Source: Myxococcus stipitatus
GTDB lineage: Bacteria; Myxococcota; Myxococcia; Myxococcales; Myxococcaceae
Direction of reading: 5' to 3'
Assembly: GCF_037414475.1 (NCBI RefSeq)
Contig: NZ_CP147913.1
Location: forward strand, 6,198,001 to 6,262,000
Length of the DNA stretch: 64,000 nt
Shown piece by piece: positions 28,673 to 36,480 of this stretch. Numbering within the stretch: the first letter of the stretch is position 1; each line of letters opens with the position of its first letter. Both the position numbers and the translations under genes were made by a program. The notes beneath the pieces were generated by a model. The model was not told the DNA's origin and did no database searches. It worked only from the letters and a program-made list of their open reading frames with translations.

Positions 28673-30220
28673 TCAGGTCCGAGTCCACGTCCGTCGAAGC
28701 GCGAGCGCCGCCAGCATCAACAGGCCCAGGGGCGCCGCGAAGCCTCCGCCCGTTGCGCCACATCCTCCGTCGTCGGACTTCCCTGGCGTCGCCGGGCCTG
28801 GACCTGCTCCACCATCCGGAGCGCCCGCGTCTGGATTCCCCGGGCCTGGCTCCGCGGGGTCGCCGAAGGCTCCAATGTGCCCCGGGCTGCTCACGGAGCG
28901 TGGCTCGGCCGCGAGGTGCGTCACGTACTGCCACTCCACCGGATGGGACGCGGCCTCGGGAGGACGCGCCACGGCGGCTCCGCGCAGGGACGAGGAGGCC
29001 GTGAGGTGGAAGTCCTGACCCGCGAGATTCACGAAGCCGGGGAGGGTGCCCTGGAGGTTGGGGGCGGTCTCCTCGACGGTGCCCGTGAGCGTCCCGAAGG
29101 TGTTGACGTAACCCGTCGTGTACCAGTTGCCACCATGGCGCAAGGTGCCCGCTGCATCCGTGAGCGACAGTGAGCGGGCCGTGCCCTGCTCGGACGCGAA
29201 GACGTTGCTCGTGACGTGCGCGAGCTGCGCGTTCGTCGACAAGCGCACGAGCGTGGCCCGGTCCGTGCGCAGGGAGACGATGGTGTTGTTGTAGAGATAG
29301 AGCTGCGAGCGATAGTTGCCCGTCGCCGAGCCGTCCCCACCGAAGTGGATGATTTGCGCGTTGCCTGCTCCCGCGGGCTCGATGAGCACGTTCCCGTAGA
29401 CGAAGGTGCGTGCATAGGACGGGTCCGCGCGAATCGCGGCGCTGTCGGAGTCCACCAGGTCGAGCTGCCGGTTGCCTCCCTCAATCCAGTTGTACCGGAT
29501 GACCGTGCCGCCGGAGCGGTCCTTCAGGTTGTTCCCCAGGCACCCGAGGCACAGGGGACCGAAGCGGTTGAACTGGTAGGTGATGCCGAGCGCCTCGGTG
29601 TACGCGTTGTGCTCGTAGATGCTGCCGGTGTTGCCATTGCCGCGGATGTCATTGCGCTCGACGAGGATGTCCGACGCCTCGCTGGCGATGAACAGGCCAT
29701 TGCCGCTGGCCTCCAGGATGCAACCGCGAATGGTGATGTGCTCACCCTTCTCGATGAAGATGGAGGCGGCGTTGGTGTTGTAGGAGGAAGCGCCACCTCG
29801 CCCGGTGAAGGAGCCTCGGGCATTCCTGAGGTGGAGGTTCTCCACCACGAGGTAGGCGGGCATCGTGTCCGGAGGCCTGTTGGCGCCGCCAATCTTCACG
29901 ATGCCGCGTTGCTCATTCCAGAAGTTGAGCTGGGAGCGGGTGGTGGCCTGCTCGCCATCGATGACGGGGAGTTTGCCCGCCGAGTCCGGTACGCCTCGCA
30001 CGGTGATGGGCGCGGTGGCGGTGCCTCGCACCCCCAGCACCCACTTCTCCCGATAGGGCGTGGGCCGCGCATGGATGAACACGGTGTCGCCGGGCTGCAA
30101 CGACTCCCAAGGCACTTCACCGATGCTGGCGAGGGCCTGGCCGGGCCCCACGCGATACTCGGCGGCCTGGGCCGTGAATGACAGCAGCAGGACGCTGAGG
30201 ACTCCGCGATGGCTGAGCAT
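28673..30220 (-). CDS. Secreted right-handed beta-helix protein with MYXO-CTERM tail
   Basis: 515 residues. Signal peptide MLSHRGVLSVLLLSFTAQAAE, then a parallel beta-helix with repeated strand-turn units (YLVVENLHLRNARG, HITIRGCILEASGNGLFI, SDILVERNDIRGNGNTG, YLYNNTIVSL), as in pectate-lyase-like and carbohydrate-binding proteins. The tail has a Pro/Gly/Asp spacer, GGCGATGGG, a hydrophobic stretch (APLGLLMLAALAL) and RRTWTRT: the MYXO-CTERM sorting signal, which marks surface or secretion-sorted proteins. Start ATG 30220 gives the signal peptide. A catalytic role is not evident. Confidence 0.85.
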   Translation of the reverse strand: MLSHRGVLSVLLLSFTAQAAEYRVGPGQALASIGEVPWESLQPGDTVFIHARPTPYREKWVLGVRGTATAPITVRGVPDSAGKLPVIDGEQATTRSQLNFWNEQRGIVKIGGANRPPDTMPAYLVVENLHLRNARGSFTGRGGASSYNTNAASIFIEKGEHITIRGCILEASGNGLFIASEASDILVERNDIRGNGNTGSIYEHNAYTEALGITYQFNRFGPLCLGCLGNNLKDRSGGTVIRYNWIEGGNRQLDLVDSDSAAIRADPSYARTFVYGNVLIEPAGAGNAQIIHFGGDGSATGNYRSQLYLYNNTIVSLRTDRATLVRLSTNAQLAHVTSNVFASEQGTARSLSLTDAAGTLRHGGNWYTTGYVNTFGTLTGTVEETAPNLQGTLPGFVNLAGQDFHLTASSSLRGAAVARPPEAASHPVEWQYVTHLAAEPRSVSSPGHIGAFGDPAEPGPGNPDAGAPDGGAGPGPATPGKSDDGGCGATGGGFAAPLGLLMLAALALRRTWTRT

Positions 30221-30300
30221 GGGAGGATGTTGCGTCGCCTTCCCTGGCGCGGTCCATGACCCCCTGGATTCTTCCTGGGCGCCGTGTAGTTTCATTCCGC

Positions 30301-30705
30301 ATGCCCATCCAGCGTCAGGCATTTGCCCTCCAGGCCCTTCGCGAGCTCGGCCGCCTGGCCCCGGACCTCGCGCGGGTCCGAGCGGAGCGCTCCCTGCAGG
30401 CGAGCCTCCAGAGTCTGCGCGAGGCGAGTCTGACGACGCTTGGGATGGAGCTCGACACGCTGACGTTGTTCGACGCGCGCTCCGTCGTCCGGCTGTTCGC
30501 GCACGCGGAGCAGGCGCGAATCCTCGCGCACCTGATGGATGAGCGGGCGCGCACGCTGGCCGAGCACGGTGACTACGTGGGGGCGCTCTCGGACACGGTC
30601 TACGCGGGGCAACTGCTCGCCTGCTCACGCCAGCGCTTCGGTGTGCTGCGGGACGCGGGAGCGGCGGAGGCCCTGGACCGGGAGTTGCCCAAGCCAGGGC
30701 CCTGA
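30301..30705 (+). CDS. Small helical protein, unknown
   Basis: 134 residues, soluble and almost wholly helical: QAFALQALRELGRLAPDLARV, SLQASLQSLREASLTTL, SVVRLFAHAEQARILAHLM. Codon use is that of neighbours. Divergent from the beta-helix gene and convergent with the AlkX-like gene (12 bp gap). Not recognised. Confidence 0.55.
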   Translation: MPIQRQAFALQALRELGRLAPDLARVRAERSLQASLQSLREASLTTLGMELDTLTLFDARSVVRLFAHAEQARILAHLMDERARTLAEHGDYVGALSDTVYAGQLLACSRQRFGVLRDAGAAEALDRELPKPGP

Positions 30706-30717
30706 GGGCGTCGGGAT

Positions 30718-31896
30718 TCAGGACGCGGCACGGGCCCGGGGACGGCGAGCGAGCTCCGCGCCACAGGCCACCGCGTGTCGCGCGAGGGCTTCGTCCAGGG
30801 CCGCGTCGTCCAGCTTCACGCCCTTCTCCCGCCACAGGTTGTCCACCTGGAGTTCGCCTTCACGCACGCGCGCTTCCAGCCGTCCCACCAGCTTGCCGCG
30901 GTGGAGCAGGGGACACACGTACCAGCCCCATTGCCGCTGGGCGGCGGGCTTGTAGACCTCCCAGACGTAATCGAAGCCGAAGGCCACACGGACCAGCCCC
31001 CGGTCCCAGAGCACCGGGTCCAGCGGCCCGAGGATTCGCATGCGTGCGTCGGGCTCCGGGAACTCGCGCTCGCGGAAGCCCGTGGGCGCGAGGTAGCGGC
31101 GGGGAGAGCCTGGGACGGACACTTCCTCCAGCTTGCCCTCGGCGACCAGCGTGTCGGGGAGGGTGGACGTGCGCACGTCGGACAGCGAGGACCAGTGAGG
31201 CCCGCTGGCGCGGCTGAGCAGTCCCGCGGCCTCCACGCGCTCGAGCAGGGCCCAGCGGTGGAAGGGGACCTTCACGGGAGCGTCGGCCATGCGCGGCAGT
31301 GCTCGGCCTGGGATGTCATAGACCTTGCCCCCGGGGCTGCGCCCGCACACGACGACCTGGCAGCGCGTCCAGAGGACATCCAGGGCCATGGCGGTGGCGC
31401 GAGCGGTGCTCTTCCATCCGCTCCAGTCGAGGGGCGCCACGGTCCCATGGTCCGAGAGGTCGCGGGAGGACGCGGGGCCCACGCGTGTGACTTCATCGAG
31501 CACGGCATGGAGGACGGCTTCGGGGATGCGCTTGAGCCGCTCTTCCTGTCGCCACCAGGGCGCCTGGACGGCGTGGTCGCGGTAGTAGGGGAAGGCGCTG
31601 GCGGGCAGCAGGCAGCGCTCCTTGGCGAAGTGCTCGAAGGCGTGGCCCGGCATGAGGTGGCGGTACACGTCGCCGCGAGCAATGCCGTCCACGCGTGCGA
31701 GCGCCACCAGGTCCGCGTTGGTGCCGATGACATCCAGCGGGTCGAGCTGGATGCAGCGCAGCGCCTTGAGGAGCGCGCGAACGCCACGTGCCCCGGGAGG
31801 ATACAGGGGGCGGGCGAGGCCGTGCTGCCCGATGAGGAAACGACGTGCCTCGTCGGGCTGAAGCACGGTGGGGGAGGGAGGAGAGGTCGAAGCCAC
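30718..31896 (-). CDS. AlkX/YcaQ-like winged-helix DNA glycosylase
   Basis: 392 residues of the HTH_42 family. The N-terminal ALRCIQLDPLDVIG carries QxD, the catalytic motif of YcaQ/AlkX-type enzymes (AlkZ has QxQ). Further conserved parts: HAFEHFAKERCLLPASAFPYY, TRCQVVVCGRSPGGKVYD, and a C-terminal ILGPLDPVLWDRGLV plus WGWYVCPLLHRGKLVGRLEAR. Known members unhook interstrand crosslinks and excise bulky alkylated bases. The start is probably GTG 31896; longer frames lack a ribosome site. Expected to work as a single enzyme. Confidence 0.8.
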   Translation of the reverse strand: MASTSPPSPTVLQPDEARRFLIGQHGLARPLYPPGARGVRALLKALRCIQLDPLDVIGTNADLVALARVDGIARGDVYRHLMPGHAFEHFAKERCLLPASAFPYYRDHAVQAPWWRQEERLKRIPEAVLHAVLDEVTRVGPASSRDLSDHGTVAPLDWSGWKSTARATAMALDVLWTRCQVVVCGRSPGGKVYDIPGRALPRMADAPVKVPFHRWALLERVEAAGLLSRASGPHWSSLSDVRTSTLPDTLVAEGKLEEVSVPGSPRRYLAPTGFREREFPEPDARMRILGPLDPVLWDRGLVRVAFGFDYVWEVYKPAAQRQWGWYVCPLLHRGKLVGRLEARVREGELQVDNLWREKGVKLDDAALDEALARHAVACGAELARRPRARAAS

Positions 31897-32184
31897 GGCG
31901 CGGAGGTTAACAACGTGAGCGCGGCGAGGAACTCCGAAGTATGGGTGCGCGCGGTGTTGCCGCCTGCCCGGACTCCGCTCCTCGCGGCGAACGAGTCTGT
32001 CCGCTCGGGCGCAGACTTGCCGCGCACGGAGGTGGTTGGACCTGTGAGGCACTCGTGCTTGTCGATGCCCCGTGTAACCCGCATCCCCGGTACGCCACGC
32101 TCGCGCGGTCCCAGACGAGCCCGCGAGGCACCCGGGTTGCTCCGCCCCACATGCGCGTGCGTCAGCGCCCGCAGGGCCCCTTGC
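31897..32184. other. Intergenic, featureless
   Basis: 288 bases of high GC without a credible ORF, terminator or repeat that I can see. Confidence 0.4.
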
Positions 32185-32463
32185 TCAATCGCGCTCCGTC
32201 GAGGCCTCGGGCTCTGGCTCGAGCCTCGCCTGTCGCTGACTCGCCTCCCACGACGCCTGCGCGTCATGGGCATGCTCGACGGCGGCGACCGCGTCATCCT
32301 GCGCGCTCGCCCAGGTGGTGTGCCCTCCCGCGTAACCCTCCAGCGGCCGAGGCCCCCTCTGGGCCTCCACCTCCAAATCCTTCGACTCCTCCTCTTGAAG
32401 CCGCCGCCGCTCCTGCTCCCGCTCGCGTTCGTGCTGCCGGTCGATGATGGGGTCGTCCGCCAT
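32185..32463 (-). CDS. Small highly charged protein
   Basis: 92 residues. N-terminal half is Glu/Arg-rich and helical (RQHEREREQERRRLQEEES), the rest polar with Ala/His/Glu (VAAVEHAHDAQASWEASQRQ). GGAGGAG sits nine bases before the ATG at 32463. Likely soluble; no known domain. Confidence 0.6.
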   Translation of the reverse strand: MADDPIIDRQHEREREQERRRLQEEESKDLEVEAQRGPRPLEGYAGGHTTWASAQDDAVAAVEHAHDAQASWEASQRQARLEPEPEASTERD

Positions 32464-32592
32464 GGCGCTGGCTCCTCCTGGCTGTAACCTGTCAACGACA
32501 CACCACCGGAGGAGCAACGCCGCGAGGAGACCTGGAGGGTCGCATGCCCGGTGGGCGGCCGGTACGCCCCGCCACCCCCGAGCCCCCGCCCC

Positions 32593-33570
32593 TCACTCCG
32601 CGCGCATCCTCAGGACGACCTTGCCCGTGGCCCGCCGCGCCTCCAGCTCGCGCAGCGCCTGGGCCCCCTCCTCCAGAGGGAAGACGCTCCCCACCACCGG
32701 GTCGAGGATGCCGCGCTCCGCCAGGGCCTCCAGCTCCCGGGCGATGGTGTGAGTCAGCGAGGGCTCATGCATGAGGAACCCACCCCAGGCCACACCCACC
32801 ACGTCGATGTTGCGCAGCAGTAACCGGTTGACAGCCACCTCCGGGATACGTCCGCCCGCGAACCCCACCACCAGCAGCCGTCCCTCTGGAGCCAGCACCT
32901 TGAGGCTCCGGTCGAAGATGTCACTCCCCACCGGGTCCACCACCACGTTGGCGCCCAGTCCGTCGGTCTTCTCCTTGACCTGCCCCATCCACGGCCCCGT
33001 GGAGAGCAGCACCTCGTGCGCCCCCGCCTTGCGGGCCACCTCCGCCTTGCGCTCGTCGCTCACCACCGCGATGACCCGGGCGCCCGCACCGCGCGCCACC
33101 TGCACACACGCCGTCCCCACGCCGCCCGCCGCGCCGTGCACCACCACCGTCTCTCCCGCCTTCACCCGCCCCCGGCGGTGCAGCGCGAAGTGCGCCGTGT
33201 GGTAGTTCATCACCACCCCCGCCGCCGCCTCGAAGCTCCAGCGCTCCGGAATCCGGAACACCATCTCCGGCGCGATGGCCGCCACCTCCGCGAAGCCTCC
33301 CAGCCCGAAGCTGAACGCCATCACCCGGTCGCCCGGCTTCACCTCGCAGCCCGCGGGCGCGGCCCGCACCCTCCCCGCCACCTCTACTCCCGGCACGAAG
33401 GGCAACGGCGGCTTCATCTGGTACTGCCCGCGGCTCAACAACAGGTCGGGGAAGCTCACGCCCGCGGCCACCACGTCGATGAGCACCTGCTCTCCCGCCT
33501 CGGGCTCCGGGAGCTCCACCAGCGTGAGCCCATCCGGTCCATCCAGTCGCTGCATTTGAAGCGCGCGCAT
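32593..33570 (-). CDS. NADPH:quinone reductase-like MDR oxidoreductase
   Basis: 325 residues of the zinc-free quinone-oxidoreductase branch of the medium-chain dehydrogenase family. N-terminal GroES-like domain (VAAGVSFPDLLLSRGQYQMK, PFVPGVEVAGRV, GDRVMAFSF), then the Rossmann domain with GAAGGVGTACVQVARGAGARVIAV binding NADPH and VVDPVGSDIFDRSL. No Cys/His zinc ligands are visible. GGGAGGAG precedes the ATG at 33570. Substrate is a quinone or enone by family; it could be an enoyl reductase. Confidence 0.85.
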   Translation of the reverse strand: MRALQMQRLDGPDGLTLVELPEPEAGEQVLIDVVAAGVSFPDLLLSRGQYQMKPPLPFVPGVEVAGRVRAAPAGCEVKPGDRVMAFSFGLGGFAEVAAIAPEMVFRIPERWSFEAAAGVVMNYHTAHFALHRRGRVKAGETVVVHGAAGGVGTACVQVARGAGARVIAVVSDERKAEVARKAGAHEVLLSTGPWMGQVKEKTDGLGANVVVDPVGSDIFDRSLKVLAPEGRLLVVGFAGGRIPEVAVNRLLLRNIDVVGVAWGGFLMHEPSLTHTIARELEALAERGILDPVVGSVFPLEEGAQALRELEARRATGKVVLRMRAE

Positions 33571-33681
33571 GTCCTCTCCTCCCTGCGCGACAGCCTCGCG
33601 CACCCGCATGCCCACGCAAAGCCACACGCGTGCGGGGGGGGCGCCGTCAGGGTGCCCGCAGGCGCTTCGTGGGGATGCGGC

Positions 33682-33837
33682 GGAAGACCGGCGTCTGGCC
33701 CCTGTGGCCCGACACGCTCAAGGGTTCTCGAGGTCGCTGGTTCGAATCCAGCTCCCCCGACTCATGCGGGGGATAGCTCAGTGGTTGGAGCGCGAGATTG
33801 AAAAAAGATGGCCACCCCACTCGGGCGCCGGTCTTCC
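33682..33837 (+). ncRNA. Predicted structured RNA enclosing a permuted tRNA
   Basis: GGAAGACCGGCG (33682-33693) is the perfect reverse complement of 33826-33837. The helix continues with TCTGG (33694-33698) against TCGGG (33821-33825) through three G-U pairs, giving 17 bp. After a 5x5 internal loop, GTGGCC (33704-33709) pairs with GGCCAC (33810-33815). The tRNA-like core lies inside, so the flanks would extend its opened anticodon arm into one long stalk with the RNA ends at the tip. Strand and transcription are inferred from the tRNA sense strand. No promoter was identified. Confidence 0.6.
33726..33804 (+). tRNA. Circularly permuted tRNA-Phe(GAA)-like sequence
   Basis: The 3' half (33726-33760: anticodon-stem strand TCTCG, variable loop AGGTC, T arm GCTGG-TTCGAAT-CCAGC, acceptor strand TCCCCCG, discriminator A) precedes the 5' half (33767-33804: acceptor CGGGGGA, TA, D arm GCTC-AGTGGTTG-GAGC, G, anticodon strand CGAGA, loop TTGAAAA). 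Pairing is perfect: acceptor 7/7, D 4/4, anticodon 5/5, T 5/5. The halves total 35+38=73 nt, canonical length before CCA. T8, A14, G18G19, T33, C48 and TTCGA are all present. Loop TTGAAAA equals that of E. coli tRNA-Phe. Six bases (CTCATG) join the discriminator to position 1; CCA is not encoded. No matching half lies on the normal side of either piece. Function unproven. Confidence 0.75.
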
Positions 33838-33948
33838 TCCCAAATCCCTCCCGAAAATGAGGCCGGAAATCCGCCCCTCCACGCGCGCGGACCTCGCCTG
33901 GACATCTTCGGTCACGCGCTTTTCTCGAAAAACCGCATGCGTTGGGGT

Positions 33949-33987
33949 TACCCACTACGTCGCATGGTTCGACACCTGTCGTGGGTA
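33949..33987. repeat. Nested inverted repeat in protease leader region
   Basis: TACCCAC (33949-33955) pairs with GTGGGTA (33981-33987); inside it GTCG (33959-33962) pairs with CGAC (33970-33973) around a 7-nt loop. No T-run follows. Could be an operator or RNA hairpin upstream of the protease gene. Confidence 0.5.
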
Positions 33988-34126
33988 GGGCATCCATAAG
34001 TCCACGGAATGTCTCGGAAAAGTGTCGAAGCCCCGTAATTTGGGAATAGAGTGTTAACTAAAAATATCGCGCAACCTTGAAATACCAAACCATCCTGTGA
34101 CACCTTGGATACTAATCTTTCCGCTT

Positions 34127-34132
34127 AGGAGG
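34127..34132 (+). promoter_or_regulatory. Strong ribosome-binding site of the M4 protease gene
   Basis: AGGAGG with a 7-base spacer to the ATG at 34140, in an AT-rich leader; the best Shine-Dalgarno sequence in the window and consistent with a highly expressed secreted enzyme. Confidence 0.85.
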
Positions 34133-34139
34133 ATTACAA

Positions 34140-36362
34140 ATGGTGAATCAGCGAGTGCGCGGTGCACTTGGCGTAGCGGCGCTGTCTTTCCTGGTTGGTT
34201 GCAACGAGTCCACTCCTGCTCCCGAGGCCAACAAGCCCCAGGAAGCCGCGAAGAAGACCGCGGCCCTTGGCAACGGGATCAACATCGTCGACGCGGAGAA
34301 GGGCACGGATATCCCCACGTTCATCTCGGGGAATCTGGGCGAGTTGGCGCTGGCGCCCGCGGGTGCCGCGTCCATGCGTCAGTCGGACCTGGCCCCTGCC
34401 CTGACGGCCGTGGCCCCGCTGTTTCACCTGAAGTCGGGTGACCTGTTCCTGAAGAAGGCCTACACGGACCCCCAGGGCGACAGTCACTTCCGCTTTGGCG
34501 TGCGCATCAACAACGTGGACGTGTACGGCGGTGAGCTGCGCATCCACACCCGCAATGGTCAAATCATCGCGGCGAACACCAACACCCGCAGCGACCTGAA
34601 GGCGGAGGCCTCGCCCTCCGTGGACGCGTCCGTGGCGAAGTCCGCCGTGGCGTCGGACCGCGAGTCGCATGACGGCCTGCGCATCGAAGAGGCGACGGAG
34701 CTGGTGTACTGGCGCGACGCCGATCAGCTCATCCTGGCCTACAAGGTCGTCCAGGTCGGTGAGAAGAAGGACGGCACGCCCGTTCGCGACTTCGTGCTCG
34801 TCAACGCGAAGAACGGCGACGTGATGGTGCGCCTGCCGCAGATTCACGAGGCCATCAACCGCCGGATGCACAACGGCAACAACACCACCACGCTGCCCGG
34901 CACCCTGGTCCGCACCGAGGGTCAGCCGGAGCACGCCGACCCGGTCGTCAACACCAACTACGACCACCTGGGCACGGTGTACGACTGCTACAACGAGCTG
35001 TTCGGCCGCGACTCCATCGACAACCTGGGTGGCGCGCTCATCAGCACCGTCCACCACCGCGTCAACTACGTGAACGCCTTCTGGAACGGCACCCAGATGG
35101 TGTACGGCGATGGCGACGGCGTGACGGCCAGCAACCTGGCCAACTCGCTGGACGTGACGGCGCACGAGCTGACCCACGCCGTGACGGACTTCGAGTCCGA
35201 GCTCATCTACTCGGGTGAGTCCGGCGGCATGAACGAGTCCATGTCGGACATCTTCGGCGCGGTCTGCGAGTGGTTTGGCGACGGCAAGGTCGTCAGCAAC
35301 CGCACGTGGCTGGTCGGCGACGACGTCTGGACGCCGTCCATCCCGAACGACGCCCTGCGCTACATGGCGAACCCCACGCAGGACGGGGACTCCATCGACT
35401 ACTTCCCGGACTACTCGTCCGGCATCGATGTGCACTACAGCTCCGGTATCCCCAACCTGGCGTTCTACCTGCTCTCGCAGGGTGGCACGCACCCGCGTGG
35501 CAAGACGACGACGGTGGTGGCGGGCATCGGCATCGAGAAGGCCGCGCGCATCTGGTACAAGGCCAACGCGGACATCCTGCAGGCGAACTCGGGCTTCGAG
35601 GCCTCCAAGATCGCCACCGAGCAGGCCGCCACGCAGCTGGGCTACGACGCCGCGACGATTGCGTCCGTGACCAACGCCTGGAAGGCCGTGGGCGTGGGCG
35701 TGCCCATCATCATCGACAGCACCCAGATTGAGAAGAACGTCCCGGTGCCGAACATCTCCGGTGGCCGTGGCGAGCGGAAGTACTTCCACGTCGAGGTTCC
35801 GGAGGGTGCCTACGACCTGACCTTCTCCATCTCCGGCGGCACGGGTGACGCGGACCTGCACGTCCGCTTCGGCAACCCCCCGACGACCACCACGTACGAC
35901 TGCCGTCCGTACCGCAGCGGCAACGTGGAGAGCTGCGTGTTCCCGACCCCGAGCCAGGGCAAGTGGTACGCGATGCTCAACGGCTTCAGCCCCTACGCGG
36001 GCGTGACGCTGACGGTCACCTGGAAGGGTGGCTACATCCCGGTGGAGAGCGGCGTGGCGGTGAAGAACCTGTCCGGCGCGGCGGGCTCCTCCACGGTGTT
36101 CACCATCCAGGTTCCGGAGCGCAAGCCCGGCACCGGCACCAACAGCCTCTTCGTCCAGACGGGCGAGGGCGAGGGCAACCCCGACGTGTACGTGAAGCTC
36201 GGCTCGGCCCCGACCAAGTCCGACTACGACTGCCGCAGCGTGAAGGAGCACATGTCGGAAGTGTGCAACCTCCACAACGTGCCGGCCGGCAAGTACTACA
36301 TCGAGGTCTTCGGCGCGAAGGGTGGCTACGAGGGCATCGCGTTCATCGCGTCGCACAAGTAA
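34140..36362 (+). CDS. M4 (thermolysin-family) metalloprotease with two PPC domains, FibA-like
   Basis: 740 residues, near the length of Myxococcus FibA, the fibril/matrix protease. Signal peptide with lipobox SFLVGC (Cys21), FTP/PepSY propeptide (about 40-260: FRFGVRINNVDVYGGELRIH), catalytic domain with zinc motif DVTAHELTHAVTDFE, third ligand and SD in SGGMNESMSDIFG, and the acid-stabilising His in DVHYSSGIPNLAF. Two C-terminal pre-peptidase domains (YFHVEVPEGAYDLTFSISGG with GDADLHVRFG; FTIQVPERKPG with GNPDVYVKLG) usually aid secretion and are clipped off. Strong AGGAGG before the ATG and two hairpins after the stop mark a monocistronic, well-expressed gene. Confidence 0.93.
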   Translation: MVNQRVRGALGVAALSFLVGCNESTPAPEANKPQEAAKKTAALGNGINIVDAEKGTDIPTFISGNLGELALAPAGAASMRQSDLAPALTAVAPLFHLKSGDLFLKKAYTDPQGDSHFRFGVRINNVDVYGGELRIHTRNGQIIAANTNTRSDLKAEASPSVDASVAKSAVASDRESHDGLRIEEATELVYWRDADQLILAYKVVQVGEKKDGTPVRDFVLVNAKNGDVMVRLPQIHEAINRRMHNGNNTTTLPGTLVRTEGQPEHADPVVNTNYDHLGTVYDCYNELFGRDSIDNLGGALISTVHHRVNYVNAFWNGTQMVYGDGDGVTASNLANSLDVTAHELTHAVTDFESELIYSGESGGMNESMSDIFGAVCEWFGDGKVVSNRTWLVGDDVWTPSIPNDALRYMANPTQDGDSIDYFPDYSSGIDVHYSSGIPNLAFYLLSQGGTHPRGKTTTVVAGIGIEKAARIWYKANADILQANSGFEASKIATEQAATQLGYDAATIASVTNAWKAVGVGVPIIIDSTQIEKNVPVPNISGGRGERKYFHVEVPEGAYDLTFSISGGTGDADLHVRFGNPPTTTTYDCRPYRSGNVESCVFPTPSQGKWYAMLNGFSPYAGVTLTVTWKGGYIPVESGVAVKNLSGAAGSSTVFTIQVPERKPGTGTNSLFVQTGEGEGNPDVYVKLGSAPTKSDYDCRSVKEHMSEVCNLHNVPAGKYYIEVFGAKGGYEGIAFIASHK

Positions 36363-36376
36363 CCCCCCTGACGTAG

Positions 36377-36403
36377 ACGGCGCGGCTCACACCGCCGCGC
36401 CGT
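36377..36403 (+). terminator. 10-bp hairpin after the M4 protease gene
   Basis: ACGGCGCGGC and GCCGCGCCGT form a perfect stem around TCACACC, 15 bases after the stop. No T-run; probably backs up the second hairpin. Confidence 0.7.
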
Positions 36404-36407
36404 TCAG

Positions 36408-36441
36408 GCCCCGGTCGTCCGTGGTTCACGGACGCCGGGGC
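36408..36441 (+). terminator. Intrinsic terminator after the M4 protease gene
   Basis: GCCCCGG/CCGGGGC plus CGTCCGTG/CACGGACG around a GTT loop, with one unpaired T; followed by TTCGTCATTTC. Strongest terminator-like structure in the window. Confidence 0.8.
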
Positions 36442-36480
36442 TTCGTCATTTCAAGAGGCCGGGCGTCCTGTCCGGAGTGC

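Larger units (their letters stand above)
33571..34139. other. Divergent intergenic region with permuted tRNA element
   Basis: 569 bases between divergent genes. From left to right: a GC-rich part with a short hairpin (GCGCC 33641-33645 / GGCGC 33661-33665), the permuted tRNA-like element inside its flanking inverted repeat (33682-33837), a nested hairpin (33949-33987), and an AT-rich stretch (about 34010-34125) that should hold the promoter of the protease gene. Confidence 0.7.

Noticed and set aside
33726..33804. Group I intron in a tRNA anticodon loop
   Set aside because: An intron would leave the 3' half downstream of the 5' half; here it is upstream, and there is no intron-sized insert or second 3' half downstream.
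33726..33804. Phage or ICE attachment site made from a tRNA fragment
   Set aside because: Both halves are present and meet at the acceptor end; there is no integrase or other mobile gene nearby and no second tRNA 3' copy in the window.
33620..33840. tmRNA or tRNA-Sec gene
   Set aside because: The core has full D and anticodon stems of a standard 73-nt tRNA, no tag reading frame, a 7-bp rather than 8-bp acceptor and no UCA anticodon.
33647..33997. 116-residue minus-strand ORF (ELDSNQRP...) and + strand ORFs over the tRNA-like element
   Set aside because: The residues read as translated tRNA arms, a well-known source of false protein calls; no ribosome site.
34134..36356. 740-residue minus-strand ORF antisense to the M4 protease
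   Set aside because: Shadow of the protease gene; His/Val/Arg-rich with no recognisable fold or ribosome site.
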